Assembly: GCA_945833895.1 (NCBI GenBank)
Contig: CAMAGQ010000049.1
Coordinates: 1-10,294, forward strand
Reading direction: 5' to 3'
DNA: 10,294 nucleotides
From: an uncultured bacterium
Lineage (GTDB): Bacteria > Cyanobacteriota > Vampirovibrionia > Gastranaerophilales > Gastranaerophilaceae
Position 1 is the stretch's first letter; each line of letters starts with the position of its first letter. Made by a program: the position numbers and the translations under genes. Under the pieces are notes generated by a model. That model was not told the DNA's origin and did not search any database. It was given only the letters and a program-made list of their open reading frames with translations. Shown piece by piece: positions 1-6,137 of the stretch.

Positions 1-1
1 T

Positions 2-478
2 TTTGGTTTGTATTGTATTTTGAACTTTTTCATTTCAAAATACGTCGGTTACATTGATTTTTCAGAGATAGATTTTGATGCTATCTCCCTGTCAAGCAAA
101 GAGTTACTTGAAACGGTAAACGATTTTGACTTGAGTGATATGAAAATATTTGCTCTGTGGTATTTTGCATCTGCAATACTGGTGAATTTTGTAACTTTTT
201 TGACTATCCTTTGGATTCCTGAAATTGTTTACAGTACGAAAAATGCGATAAAAGCCTTATTTTCTTCTATAAAAAAAGTATTTATGAATTTCAAAAGTGT
301 TTTATGTTTGTACCTATTTATATTTGTAATAGTAAAACTGCTTTCTATTATCAACACAATTTTACTATTAGTGCCGATTTTGTACTTTTTTGTACTAATT
401 ATAACCTATTATTTCATTGTTTATTTAGTTGTGTTATTATTCACGTATTATGAGCGAAACTTTGCAAAAGAAGAATAG
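2..478 (+). CDS. Integral membrane protein, C-terminal part (5' end outside window)
   Basis: The reading frame is open from the first bases of the window to a TAG stop, so the gene most likely begins upstream; the TTG at position 8 is the only in-window start near the edge and has no ribosome site. About 158 residues are visible. A polar stretch comes first, then a hydrophobic segment centred on FALWYFASAILVNF (nt about 145-230). A short basic loop (KNAIKALFSSIKKVF) follows, then a long, very hydrophobic C-terminal block (nt about 295-450) that can hold two more membrane spans. The tail is charged (YYERNFAKEE). The basic loop suggests that loop and the tail are cytoplasmic. The end overlaps miaA by 29 bp, so the two genes are probably co-transcribed and translationally linked. 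No family is recognised; the C-terminal pattern is like many multi-span bacterial proteins of unknown function. Confidence 0.7.
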   Translation, partial: FGLYCILNFFISKYVGYIDFSEIDFDAISLSSKELLETVNDFDLSDMKIFALWYFASAILVNFVTFLTILWIPEIVYSTKNAIKALFSSIKKVFMNFKSVLCLYLFIFVIVKLLSIINTILLLVPILYFFVLIITYYFIVYLVVLLFTYYERNFAKEE

Positions 479-1340
479 ACCGACTGTAATTGCGATAGTC
501 GGAGCAACGGCAAGCGGAAAGACATCTTGTGCTATTGAATTAGCAAAAAAGATTGATGGCGAGATTATTTCTGCGGATTCAAGGCTGGTTTATAAAGGTT
601 TTGATATCGGAACAGCCAAGCCTACAAAAGAAGAACAGCAAGGCATTCCGCACTATATGATTGATATTGTTGAACCTGAATTTGAGTATTCTGCAGGTTT
701 GTATAAACAACAGGCTAAAGAAATTATCTCCGAAATTCTCTCACGTGGCAAAACCCCGATAATTGCGGGCGGAACAGGACTTTATATTGATATTTTGCTG
801 AAAAATTACGACCTTCCGCAAATTGAAGCAGACAAAGAACTTCGCAAAGAATTAAAAACTTATACAAAAGAAGATTTATATAATAAACTGCTTGAACTTG
901 ATAGTTCTGCGGGCGAAATTATTGATAAAAATGACAGTAAAAAAATAATCAGAGCCATTGAAATTATAAAAACGACAGGCAAAACGCTTTCAGATTCAAG
1001 AGGGATAAACCAATCAGAATACGAGGTTCAATGGATTGGTAAGAATTTTGAACGAAAAGTTTTATATGAAAGAATAGATAAACGTGTAGATTTGATGATA
1101 GCTGCGGGGCTTTTAGAAGAAACCAAGCGACTTCTTGATAAACACGGACGCATACCAAACCTTGTGAACACCATAGGTTACAGGGAAATAATCGGCTACC
1201 TAGACAACAAATATTCACTTGACGAAGGGCTTGAGTTGTTGAAAAAGAACACAAGAAATTATGCAAAACGACAATTGACGTGGTTTCGCAGAAATCCTGA
1301 AATCAAGTGGGATGTTTATCCTGAAAAGTTGAAAAAATAA
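450..1340 (+). CDS. miaA: tRNA dimethylallyltransferase (MiaA)
   Basis: Transfers a dimethylallyl group from DMAPP to N6 of A37 in tRNAs reading UNN codons, giving i6A; soluble cytoplasmic enzyme. The 296-residue product has the family motifs in order: P-loop GATASGKT at 18-25, ISADSR with the presumed catalytic Asp at 43, YKGFDIGTAKP at 48-58, GGTGLY at 107-112 with the conserved Thr109, then RVDLMIAAGLLEE, TIGYREIIGYL and the C-terminal TRNYAKRQLTWFRR signature. Length is normal for bacterial MiaA. Residue 46 is Leu where many homologues have Gln; this looks tolerable. I chose ATG 450 over the in-frame TTG at 429 because it is a stronger codon and gives a normal N-terminus; neither has a clear Shine-Dalgarno site, which fits coupling to the overlapping upstream membrane-protein gene. 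The stop lies one base from the stop of the convergent gene. Confidence 0.96.
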   Translation: MSETLQKKNRPTVIAIVGATASGKTSCAIELAKKIDGEIISADSRLVYKGFDIGTAKPTKEEQQGIPHYMIDIVEPEFEYSAGLYKQQAKEIISEILSRGKTPIIAGGTGLYIDILLKNYDLPQIEADKELRKELKTYTKEDLYNKLLELDSSAGEIIDKNDSKKIIRAIEIIKTTGKTLSDSRGINQSEYEVQWIGKNFERKVLYERIDKRVDLMIAAGLLEETKRLLDKHGRIPNLVNTIGYREIIGYLDNKYSLDEGLELLKKNTRNYAKRQLTWFRRNPEIKWDVYPEKLKK

Positions 1341-1341
1341 T

Positions 1342-1788
1342 TTATATTTTAACCTTCACAACCAATTTTTTAACGGTTTTAGAAATTTCACTATCCGAAA
1401 TCTGCGGAGCATGAGCCTCGTGCGGAAAAATCATTGCAAAGTTCGTTCCGTCGAGTGTTACGTAGTTACTATCAGCAATCGGGTCAGAATAAAACTTTAT
1501 GTCACGATTTTCGTCATAAGGAATATCAACGCTAACTTCTGATATTGGAGTGTAATATATTCTTTCACGTCCATTTAGAATAATTTGGATATCAATGTAG
1601 TTGTTATGGGCTTCAAACTTACCATTCTCAACGGATTTTGTATTGTATTCTTCAATATTTGCATAATCCGCATCCAGCAAATCGTGTCTGCCAAGCGAAA
1701 TATCCTTAGGCATAGTTTTTATAAATTCCACAACGTGATCGGGAATAATTCTGTACATAGAAAGGTTTTCAATTCTGTCAATAATCAT
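1342..1788 (-). CDS. YhcH/YjgK/YiaL family protein
   Basis: A 148-residue protein of the YhcH/YjgK/YiaL (DUF386, EbgC-like) family, small cupin-type proteins often found beside sugar-acid and sialic-acid catabolism genes. Family features visible are EAHNNYIDIQ at 59-68, a GRERIYYTP strand at 73-81, and FPHEAHAP at 121-128, followed by a terminal VKKLVVKV strand. The Glu/His residues of the EAH motifs are the likely metal or sugar ligands. Length is typical (about 150). It is the last gene of the minus-strand operon, starting 3 nt after the transketolase stop (TAA ATT ATG arrangement) with no strong Shine-Dalgarno site. The exact reaction is unknown; members have been linked to sugar anomer or isomer handling, so a role with the sugar genes upstream is an inference. 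Confidence 0.9.
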   Translation of the reverse strand: MIIDRIENLSMYRIIPDHVVEFIKTMPKDISLGRHDLLDADYANIEEYNTKSVENGKFEAHNNYIDIQIILNGRERIYYTPISEVSVDIPYDENRDIKFYSDPIADSNYVTLDGTNFAMIFPHEAHAPQISDSEISKTVKKLVVKVKI

Positions 1789-1791
1789 AAT

Positions 1792-2619
1792 TTACCCGAC
1801 CAATTCTGCCATTGCTCTGTCGTAATCCTCTTTAGACGGTGCTTTTCCGTGCCAGCCTGCATTATTTTCCATAAAACTTACGCCCTTGCCTTTTACGGTA
1901 TTTGCAATAATCGCAACCGGTTTAGAAACTTGTTTCGCCTTTTCGATAGTTTCATAGATAGCCGAAATATCATGCCCGTCAACTTCAAGGACTTCCCAAT
2001 TAAAGGCTTTTAGTTTATCTGAAAGATTATCCAAAGGTTTTATATCTTCTGTAGAACCGTCAATTTGCAATCTGTTTCTGTCAATTATTGCAACAAGGTT
2101 ATCAAGATTTCTGTGAGGAGCGTTCATAAATGATTCCCAAACGTTGCCTTCTTGAAGTTCACCATCACCAAGCAAAACAAAAACGTGAGCAGGATTTTTA
2201 TCAAGTTTCAATGACATTGCAATTCCGCAGGCCATAGATAAACCTTGACCTAATGAACCAGTTGCAACTTCAACCCCCGGACACCACAGTGACGGATGCC
2301 CCTGCAGTCTTGTTCCGACTTGACGGAAGGTTTCCAATTCGTCCATCGGGATAAACCCTAATTGGGCAAGAACTGAATAATAAATCGGGGAAACATGCCC
2401 CTTAGATAGGACAAATCTGTCACGTGACTGATAATCCTTTGAACCTATCCCGCCGATTGAATGTTTCATACATTTATGAAAAAGTACCGTCATTAATTCG
2501 CATGATGATAGCGAACCTCCAATATGCCCTGATTTTGCGGTATAAACCATTGTTAAAATATTTTTTCTGTTTTCTAAACAAAGTTGTTCAAGTTCCTTAA
2601 TTTCATTTTCTGTAAGCAT
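1792..2619 (-). CDS. Transketolase, N-terminal (TPP-binding) subunit
   Basis: A 275-residue protein equal to the N-terminal domain of transketolase, in the split form where the pyrimidine-binding/C-terminal part is a separate protein. It should bind the pyrophosphate end of TPP and, with a partner, move two-carbon ketol units between sugar phosphates. Visible are SGHIGGSLS (30-38, His32), SKGH (72-75, His75), LQGHPS (His108), GSLGQGLSMA (121-130) and the TPP/metal motif GDGELQEG at 151-158 ending with Asn182. The C-terminus has HGKAPSKEDYDRAMAEL, as expected for N-halves. ATG overlaps the upstream wecG stop (TAATG), suggesting translational coupling. No C-terminal subunit is encoded next to it: the upstream neighbour is wecG and the downstream one is the YhcH-family gene. 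The start gives a normal length. Confidence 0.94.
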   Translation of the reverse strand: MLTENEIKELEQLCLENRKNILTMVYTAKSGHIGGSLSSCELMTVLFHKCMKHSIGGIGSKDYQSRDRFVLSKGHVSPIYYSVLAQLGFIPMDELETFRQVGTRLQGHPSLWCPGVEVATGSLGQGLSMACGIAMSLKLDKNPAHVFVLLGDGELQEGNVWESFMNAPHRNLDNLVAIIDRNRLQIDGSTEDIKPLDNLSDKLKAFNWEVLEVDGHDISAIYETIEKAKQVSKPVAIIANTVKGKGVSFMENNAGWHGKAPSKEDYDRAMAELVG

Positions 2620-3335
2620 TATTTACCCGATACCCTTTCTTTTAAAACTTTCAAAACAAACAGCGGCAATGTCGGAAAAATCCGTTTAAAACGCTGTGGC
2701 TGCATAATCGTACGATAAAGCCATTCCAAACCTAACTTTTGATATATTTCAGGAGCACGTTCAACAACCCCAGCCCAAACATCAAAACTTCCGCCAAGTC
2801 CGACAAAAACAGTCGACGGTAATTGTTTTTTTATATCAGCGATAAAAAATTCTTGTTTTGGTGAGCCCAACGCAACTAACACCAAATCAGGTTTCGATTC
2901 AATAATTTCGGATTTTACCTGAGAATCTTCTGAAAAATATCCGTCATGTCTGTAAGCAATCTTCAATTCAGGCATTTCTTCCGTTAAATTTTTTGTTGCT
3001 AACTCAATAACTTCAGGCTTTGCACCGACTAACGCAACTGTTTTCCCTTCATCCGCACAATATTTTAATAACCTTTTCCCAAAATGAATTCCGGGGATTC
3101 TTGGAACTTTATGCCCAAGAATTTTCAAGCCTAACTCAACTCCGACACTGTCAGGAATAACAAGTTCCGCATTGTTAATAATACGTGCAAATTCAGGTTG
3201 TTTTTGTGCATTCATAATCATTTCAGGATTAATCGTAACAACCTGCCCGTAATTTTTGACTATATACCCGACAGCCTCATCTTCGTTAAAAGAATCAACT
3301 CCGAACCCTAATATTTCAAATAATTTTCTATCCAC
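2619..3335 (-). CDS. wecG: WecG/TagA/CpsF-family glycosyltransferase (GT26)
   Basis: Predicted membrane-associated transferase adding N-acetylmannosamine (or a related sugar) to undecaprenyl-diphosphate-linked GlcNAc, an early step of wall teichoic acid, enterobacterial common antigen or other envelope glycans. With the GTG start at 3335 the product is 238 residues. Motifs are VTINPEM (33-39), the catalytic-Asp region IPDSVGV (Asp62), RIPG (79-82), VALGSPKQE (154-162), GLGGSFDVWAG (179-189), ERAP (192-195) and GLEWLYR (202-208), then the basic C-terminal tail that in TagA contacts the membrane. Ser63 replaces the usual Gly of the PDG motif. I prefer GTG 3335 over the in-frame TTG at 3341 because a TATAAT box ends only 7 nt before the GTG, so the TTG would lie upstream of the predicted transcript start. 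First gene of a three-gene operon. The sugar donor cannot be read from the sequence. Confidence 0.93.
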   Translation of the reverse strand: MDRKLFEILGFGVDSFNEDEAVGYIVKNYGQVVTINPEMIMNAQKQPEFARIINNAELVIPDSVGVELGLKILGHKVPRIPGIHFGKRLLKYCADEGKTVALVGAKPEVIELATKNLTEEMPELKIAYRHDGYFSEDSQVKSEIIESKPDLVLVALGSPKQEFFIADIKKQLPSTVFVGLGGSFDVWAGVVERAPEIYQKLGLEWLYRTIMQPQRFKRIFPTLPLFVLKVLKERVSGK

Positions 3336-3342
3336 GAGCAAT

Positions 3343-3351
3343 ATTATACCA
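3343..3351 (-). promoter_or_regulatory. Extended -10 promoter of the wecG operon (leaderless)
   Basis: On the minus strand the sequence reads TGGTATAAT, a perfect -10 hexamer with the extended TGN element. Seven bases (ATTGCTC) separate it from the GTG start codon, so transcription is predicted to begin on the G of that codon. No good -35 hexamer is found 16-18 nt upstream, which is usual for extended -10 promoters. Confidence 0.65.
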
Positions 3352-3366
3352 CATTGTGAAAAATTA

Positions 3367-3375
3367 TGCTATAAT
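3367..3375 (+). promoter_or_regulatory. Extended -10 promoter of the exported-protein gene (leaderless)
   Basis: TGCTATAAT lies 6 nt before the ATG at 3382, so the first transcribed base is predicted to be the A of the start codon. There is no room for a Shine-Dalgarno site and no -35 match at standard spacing. It faces away from the wecG promoter; the -10 boxes are about 21 bp apart, so RNA polymerase footprints would overlap. Confidence 0.65.
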
Positions 3376-3381
3376 TTACCT

Positions 3382-4224
3382 ATGAAAAAGTTGTTTTATA
3401 AAATATTATTAATGGCTGTTATAATTTTTTCTTCCGTTACTAGTGCCCAAGCAGTACAATTTGATGTACTGGTGTTGCCTACGGAAGTGTTTGAGGTTTG
3501 TCAAAATTATTTTTGTTTTCCAGAACCTTCTGAAATCGGAGCAAATTATGTTATAGACCAATTGAATAATACTAAAAATATTAACGTCATAAAGTTGTCT
3601 GATGTTAGGGCAAAACTTGAGAAAAACCAAAGTTTAAAAAGCCAAACTCAAGACATGCTTAAAACTTTTGAGCAAACAGAAAAAATCGATTACCAAACGC
3701 TAAAAAACCTGTCAGAAGAATTTAATGTTAAATCCGTGATAATTATTTCCTGCTATGCGATAACAGACCGTGCCGAAACAAGACGAAATCTATGGGAAGT
3801 TCTTGAAATTTCAAGTGCTTTCAAAATTACATACCCGTTTAGCCTTACAACAACAGCGGTTCTTCTTGATACTGTTAATTCAACGGTTATGTGGAGTGGA
3901 AAATTCAGCAAAACCGTATCTGATACTAACGGCTATTTTCTTGCGTTAAGTCAGGCTCAAGCAACTTCTCATCTTGAAAAAATCCGTCAATATTTCAAAA
4001 ATTTGGTTGCTCCAAGTATCAGCCAAAATGTTCACCTTAGATTTTTCCCTCGTGAAGTCAGAACGTTCAATATTAACGGCAAACAGAAACTTGATGATAC
4101 AGAAATGCCGCAGTTTAGACCAAACGCACTTGAGCATATGATTACTCCTGAACAAAAACAACAAATTGAAGGCGGAGATTTTAATTATATTGATTCAACA
4201 GAAGAGTTAATTTTTGATTTCTAA
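3382..4224 (+). CDS. Exported protein of unknown function, possible CsgG/LpoB-like fold
   Basis: A 280-residue protein with a clear Sec signal peptide: MKK, a hydrophobic core (LFYKILLMAVIIFSS) and AQA just before residue 25, the likely signal peptidase I site. No lipobox cysteine follows, so it is probably periplasmic or secreted. The mature part starts with a beta strand (FDVLVLPTE, 27-35), has a close Cys pair (40 and 45), an alpha/beta segment (IGANYVIDQLN, NINVIKLSDVRAKLEK), a strand VKSVIIISC (116-124) and a hairpin LLDTVNSTVMWSGKF (161-175). The order 'strand, helix, V-I-K-L-S, VLLDTxxxxxxWSGK' resembles CsgG/LpoB/TolB-N-like envelope proteins, but this is an inference from pattern only. 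ATG 3382 is chosen over upstream in-frame codons because it gives the signal peptide and sits directly after its -10 box. It is divergent from wecG, which may mean shared control of envelope genes. Confidence 0.85.
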   Translation: MKKLFYKILLMAVIIFSSVTSAQAVQFDVLVLPTEVFEVCQNYFCFPEPSEIGANYVIDQLNNTKNINVIKLSDVRAKLEKNQSLKSQTQDMLKTFEQTEKIDYQTLKNLSEEFNVKSVIIISCYAITDRAETRRNLWEVLEISSAFKITYPFSLTTTAVLLDTVNSTVMWSGKFSKTVSDTNGYFLALSQAQATSHLEKIRQYFKNLVAPSISQNVHLRFFPREVRTFNINGKQKLDDTEMPQFRPNALEHMITPEQKQQIEGGDFNYIDSTEELIFDF

Positions 4225-4324
4225 ACGCGGGGGTAAATGCATAGGGAAACCTGAGTATTTGTAAAGGTTGCGGCATTCTGATGGGGGGATATATTGGTTA
4301 ATTCGAATATTTATAAGACCAATG
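4225..4324. other. Intergenic stretch without recognised feature
   Basis: This is the first part of the 480-bp gene-free region after the exported-protein gene. It contains G-runs (positions about 4228-4233 and 4281-4286) but no convincing hairpin with a T-tract, so I see no intrinsic terminator for the upstream gene. No start codon with a ribosome site, tRNA or promoter was recognised. Confidence 0.5.
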
Positions 4325-4408
4325 TCATTCTGAGCGAAGCGAAGAATCCTGAACGACCTTGCTTGTTCGGGATTATTGGGGCTTTAAAAATCGTTGTCCT
4401 CAGAATGA
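4325..4408. repeat. Nested palindromic repeat, TCATTCTGAG type
   Basis: The element is bounded by a perfect 10-bp inverted repeat: TCATTCTGAG at 4325-4334 and CTCAGAATGA at 4399-4408. Inside is a second stem, AATCCTGAAC (4345-4354) with GTTCGGGATT (4365-4374), ten pairs with one G-U. The text 'TCATTCTGAGCGAAGCGAAGAATC' type of sequence (split here only for naming) is familiar as a dispersed intergenic repeat in many bacterial genomes, where it generates spurious reading frames starting VILSEAKNP. It has no transposase and could be a REP/MITE-like element. The copy number in this genome cannot be judged from one window. Confidence 0.7.
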
Positions 4409-4421
4409 TGAATAATTTTTT

Positions 4422-4447
4422 CTACCTCGCCCAACGGGAGAGGGTAG
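4422..4447. repeat. Imperfect stem-loop of the second repeat type
   Basis: CTACCTCGCCC (4422-4432) pairs with GGGAGAGGGTAG (4436-4447) around the loop AAC, with one bulge and one mismatch. It is part of a G+C-richer block that contrasts with the AT-rich genes around it, and directly follows the TCATTCTGAG repeat. Confidence 0.5.
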
Positions 4448-4480
4448 TGGTTAGGGGGCGTTTGGGCATAGTTGCATTGT

Positions 4481-4612
4481 ACCCTCCCCTTGAGGGAGGG
4501 TCGAAATCTCTTGATTTCGGGGTGGGGTCTTTCTTTTGGTGTTGCCGGTTGGGCGTACTTGCCCAACAAGAGGCAAACCCCACTCCGAATCAGAGTTTCC
4601 GACTTTCCTCTC
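4481..4612. repeat. Long imperfect inverted repeat with internal hairpins
   Basis: The left arm at 4492-4528 and the reverse complement of the right arm at 4577-4612 align over about 36 bases with a few mismatches and small gaps, so the block can fold into one long hairpin. Several smaller stems are nested in or beside it: ACCCTCCC (4481-4488) with GGGAGGGT (4494-4501); CGAAATC (4502-4508) with GATTTCG (4513-4519); and GTTGGGC (4548-4554) with GCCCAAC (4561-4567) at the tip. This arrangement is typical of short non-autonomous palindromic repeats. It lies between two convergent genes, a common place for such elements. No coding potential is supported. Confidence 0.65.
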
Positions 4613-4648
4613 ACAAAATAATACTTAATTATTTATCTTAAGACAATT

Positions 4649-4681
4649 AAAAAAAGACAGATTATAAAAATCTGCCTTTTT
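4649..4681 (-). terminator. Intrinsic terminator of ahcY, possibly bidirectional
   Basis: The stem CAGATT (4658-4663) / AATCTG (4669-4674) has a 5-nt loop and extends past one mismatch into G-C and A-T pairs. On the minus strand the stem is followed by a run of seven T (complement of 4649-4655), about 30-50 nt after the ahcY stop. A five-T run on the plus strand means it could also stop transcripts coming from the exported-protein gene. Confidence 0.75.
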
Positions 4682-4706
4682 AAATGTTTATACCTATAAA
4701 AACTTA

Positions 4707-5975
4707 CTAATCAATTTTCCAACTGTTCAGGTATTCTTCCTGTTCTGCGGTTAGGGTATCGATTTCGATACCCATTGATTGTAGTTTTAATTCTGCAATT
4801 TTTACATCAACTTCATACGGAAGTGTGTACAATTTATTTTCCAATTTTCCGTAATTTTTAACAAGAAATTCAATACCTAATGCCTGATTAGCAAAACTCA
4901 TATCCATAACACTTGCAGGATGTCCTTCTGCCGCAACAAGGTTAACCAATCTGCCTTCTGCAATTACGTATATAGACTTGCCGTTATCAAGTACGTATTC
5001 TTCCAAAGCGGGTCTGATTTGTTTAATTTCTTTTGTGTGTTTTCTCAAATCACCTACGTTAACTTCCCAATCAAAGTGTCCGACGTTACCGACAAACGCA
5101 CCGTCTTTCATTGATAATAAGTGTTCAACGTCAATTACGTGCTTATCTCCTGTAACCGTAAGGAATATGTCGCCTTCCAGGGCTGCTTTTGCAATAGGCA
5201 TAACTCTGTAACCTTCCATTGCCGCTTCCAGGGCTTTCAGCGGGTCAACTTCACAAACAATTACATTAGCACCAAGTGCTTTTGCTCTTAACGCAACTCC
5301 TTTACCGCACCAGCCATAACCTGATACAACAACGGTTTTACCTGCAACAAGAATATTTGCGGCTCTTAAAAGTCCGTCAAACGAACTTTGACCTGTACCG
5401 TATCTGTTGTCGTACAGGTGTTTTGTTAAACTTGTATTAACGCCAACCGCAGGAAATCCAAGAGTTCCTTGATTTTCCATTGCCTGAAGTCTTATAATTC
5501 CTGTTGTGGTTTCTTCTGTTGAACCTATGATTTTAGAAATTAAATCAGGTCTTTTTTCGTGAATTGTTGAAACCATATCGCAACCATCATCAATGATAAT
5601 ATCAGGATTATGGTTAATTGCTTCTTCTATATGAGATTTGTACTGTTCAACTGTTTCTCCTGCAACAGCAAATACCGGCATGTTGTAATATTTAACCAAT
5701 GCAGCTGCAACATCATCTTGTGTAGACAAAGGATTTGATGCAACCAAAACAGCATCCGCACCGCCGGCTTGCATTACTGTACATAAGGCGGCGGTTTCTT
5801 TGGTTACGTGAACGCATGCCGATAATTTTAATCCCTTGAATGGTTGTTCTTTAATAAATCTTTCTCGTATTGTTTTTAATACAGGCATGTCCTTGAATGC
5901 CCAATCTATTTGCTTTTTGCCTTGTTCTGCAAGATTTATATCTTTGATATCGCATTTTATTTCTGTCATTACCAT
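4707..5975 (-). CDS. ahcY: S-adenosylhomocysteinase (adenosylhomocysteinase)
   Basis: Cleaves S-adenosylhomocysteine to adenosine and homocysteine using tightly bound NAD, removing the product that inhibits SAM-dependent methyltransferases; cytoplasmic. The 422-residue product has the substrate-site motif CVHVTKETA (54-62), SNPLSTQDDVAAAL (80-93), DDGCD (129-133), STEETTTGIIRL (152-163), NTSLTKHLYDNRYGTGQS (180-197, with Lys185 and Asp189), the Rossmann GYGWCGKG (219-226), GNVGHFDWEV and AEGRLVNL with GHPASVMDMSFANQ. YGTGQS and the absence of the C-terminal YRY tail place it with the shorter archaeal/Thermotoga-like form, not the longer animal/proteobacterial form. ATG 5975 is chosen over ATG 5969 because AAAAGGAGA lies 6 nt before it. 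Single-gene unit, followed by its own terminator and divergent from the GH13 gene. Confidence 0.97.
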   Translation of the reverse strand: MVMTEIKCDIKDINLAEQGKKQIDWAFKDMPVLKTIRERFIKEQPFKGLKLSACVHVTKETAALCTVMQAGGADAVLVASNPLSTQDDVAAALVKYYNMPVFAVAGETVEQYKSHIEEAINHNPDIIIDDGCDMVSTIHEKRPDLISKIIGSTEETTTGIIRLQAMENQGTLGFPAVGVNTSLTKHLYDNRYGTGQSSFDGLLRAANILVAGKTVVVSGYGWCGKGVALRAKALGANVIVCEVDPLKALEAAMEGYRVMPIAKAALEGDIFLTVTGDKHVIDVEHLLSMKDGAFVGNVGHFDWEVNVGDLRKHTKEIKQIRPALEEYVLDNGKSIYVIAEGRLVNLVAAEGHPASVMDMSFANQALGIEFLVKNYGKLENKLYTLPYEVDVKIAELKLQSMGIEIDTLTAEQEEYLNSWKID

Positions 5976-5980
5976 TATAA

Positions 5981-6017
5981 TCTCCTTTTAAATGTATATT
6001 GCAACGATACAATTATA
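5981..6017 (-). promoter_or_regulatory. ahcY promoter -10 box and ribosome binding site
   Basis: On the minus strand TATAAT lies at 6017-6012 and AAAAGGAGA at 5989-5981, the GGAG ending 6 nt before the ATG at 5975. The predicted start of transcription near 6005 gives a leader of about 30 nt. The upstream bases read TTGGT, not an exact TGN extension, and no good -35 hexamer is seen. Confidence 0.55.
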
Positions 6018-6109
6018 ACCAAGAAAACTTGTTATTACTAATTCTTGAAAGTTTTTGTAAAATTTTCTTAATAATATCCGATTATATGACAAATTTTTTT
6101 CTTGAGAGT

Positions 6110-6131
6110 TGTTATAATTGACATTAAGGAG
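6110..6131 (+). promoter_or_regulatory. Extended -10 promoter and ribosome binding site of the GH13 gene
   Basis: TGTTATAAT at 6110-6118 is an extended -10 box. AAGGAG at 6126-6131 is 6 nt before the GTG at 6138 and decides that start. Transcription should begin at 6125 or 6126, so the leader is only about 12 nt and starts almost at the ribosome site. This excludes the in-frame TTG at 6102, which lies upstream of the -10 box. Confidence 0.7.
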
Positions 6132-6137
6132 TGTCAC

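Noticed and set aside
1585..2013. A 142-residue plus-strand frame
   Set aside because: It is antisense across the well-supported YhcH-family and transketolase genes, with no recognisable motif.
3336..3341. TTG start at 3341 for wecG
   Set aside because: It falls between the -10 box and the predicted transcript start, so it would not be transcribed from that promoter.
3256..3381. Upstream extension of the exported protein to 3256
   Set aside because: It would overlap wecG antisense, bury the signal peptide inside the protein and lie upstream of the -10 box; ATG 3382 explains all features.
4294..4641. A 115-residue open frame on the plus strand and a 76-residue frame on the minus strand (4384-4614) in the gene-free region
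   Set aside because: Both are translations of the palindromic repeats (VILSEAKNP and PLPLGEVE type peptides, familiar as spurious products) and have no ribosome site or protein-like composition.
6020..6031. CAAG-AAAA-CTTG palindrome upstream of ahcY as an operator
   Set aside because: The four-base arms are too short to be above chance in AT-rich DNA; no second copy was seen.
6102..6137. TTG start at 6102 for the GH13 protein
   Set aside because: It lies before the TATAAT box at 6113-6118 and has no ribosome site, whereas GTG 6138 has AAGGAG at the right spacing.
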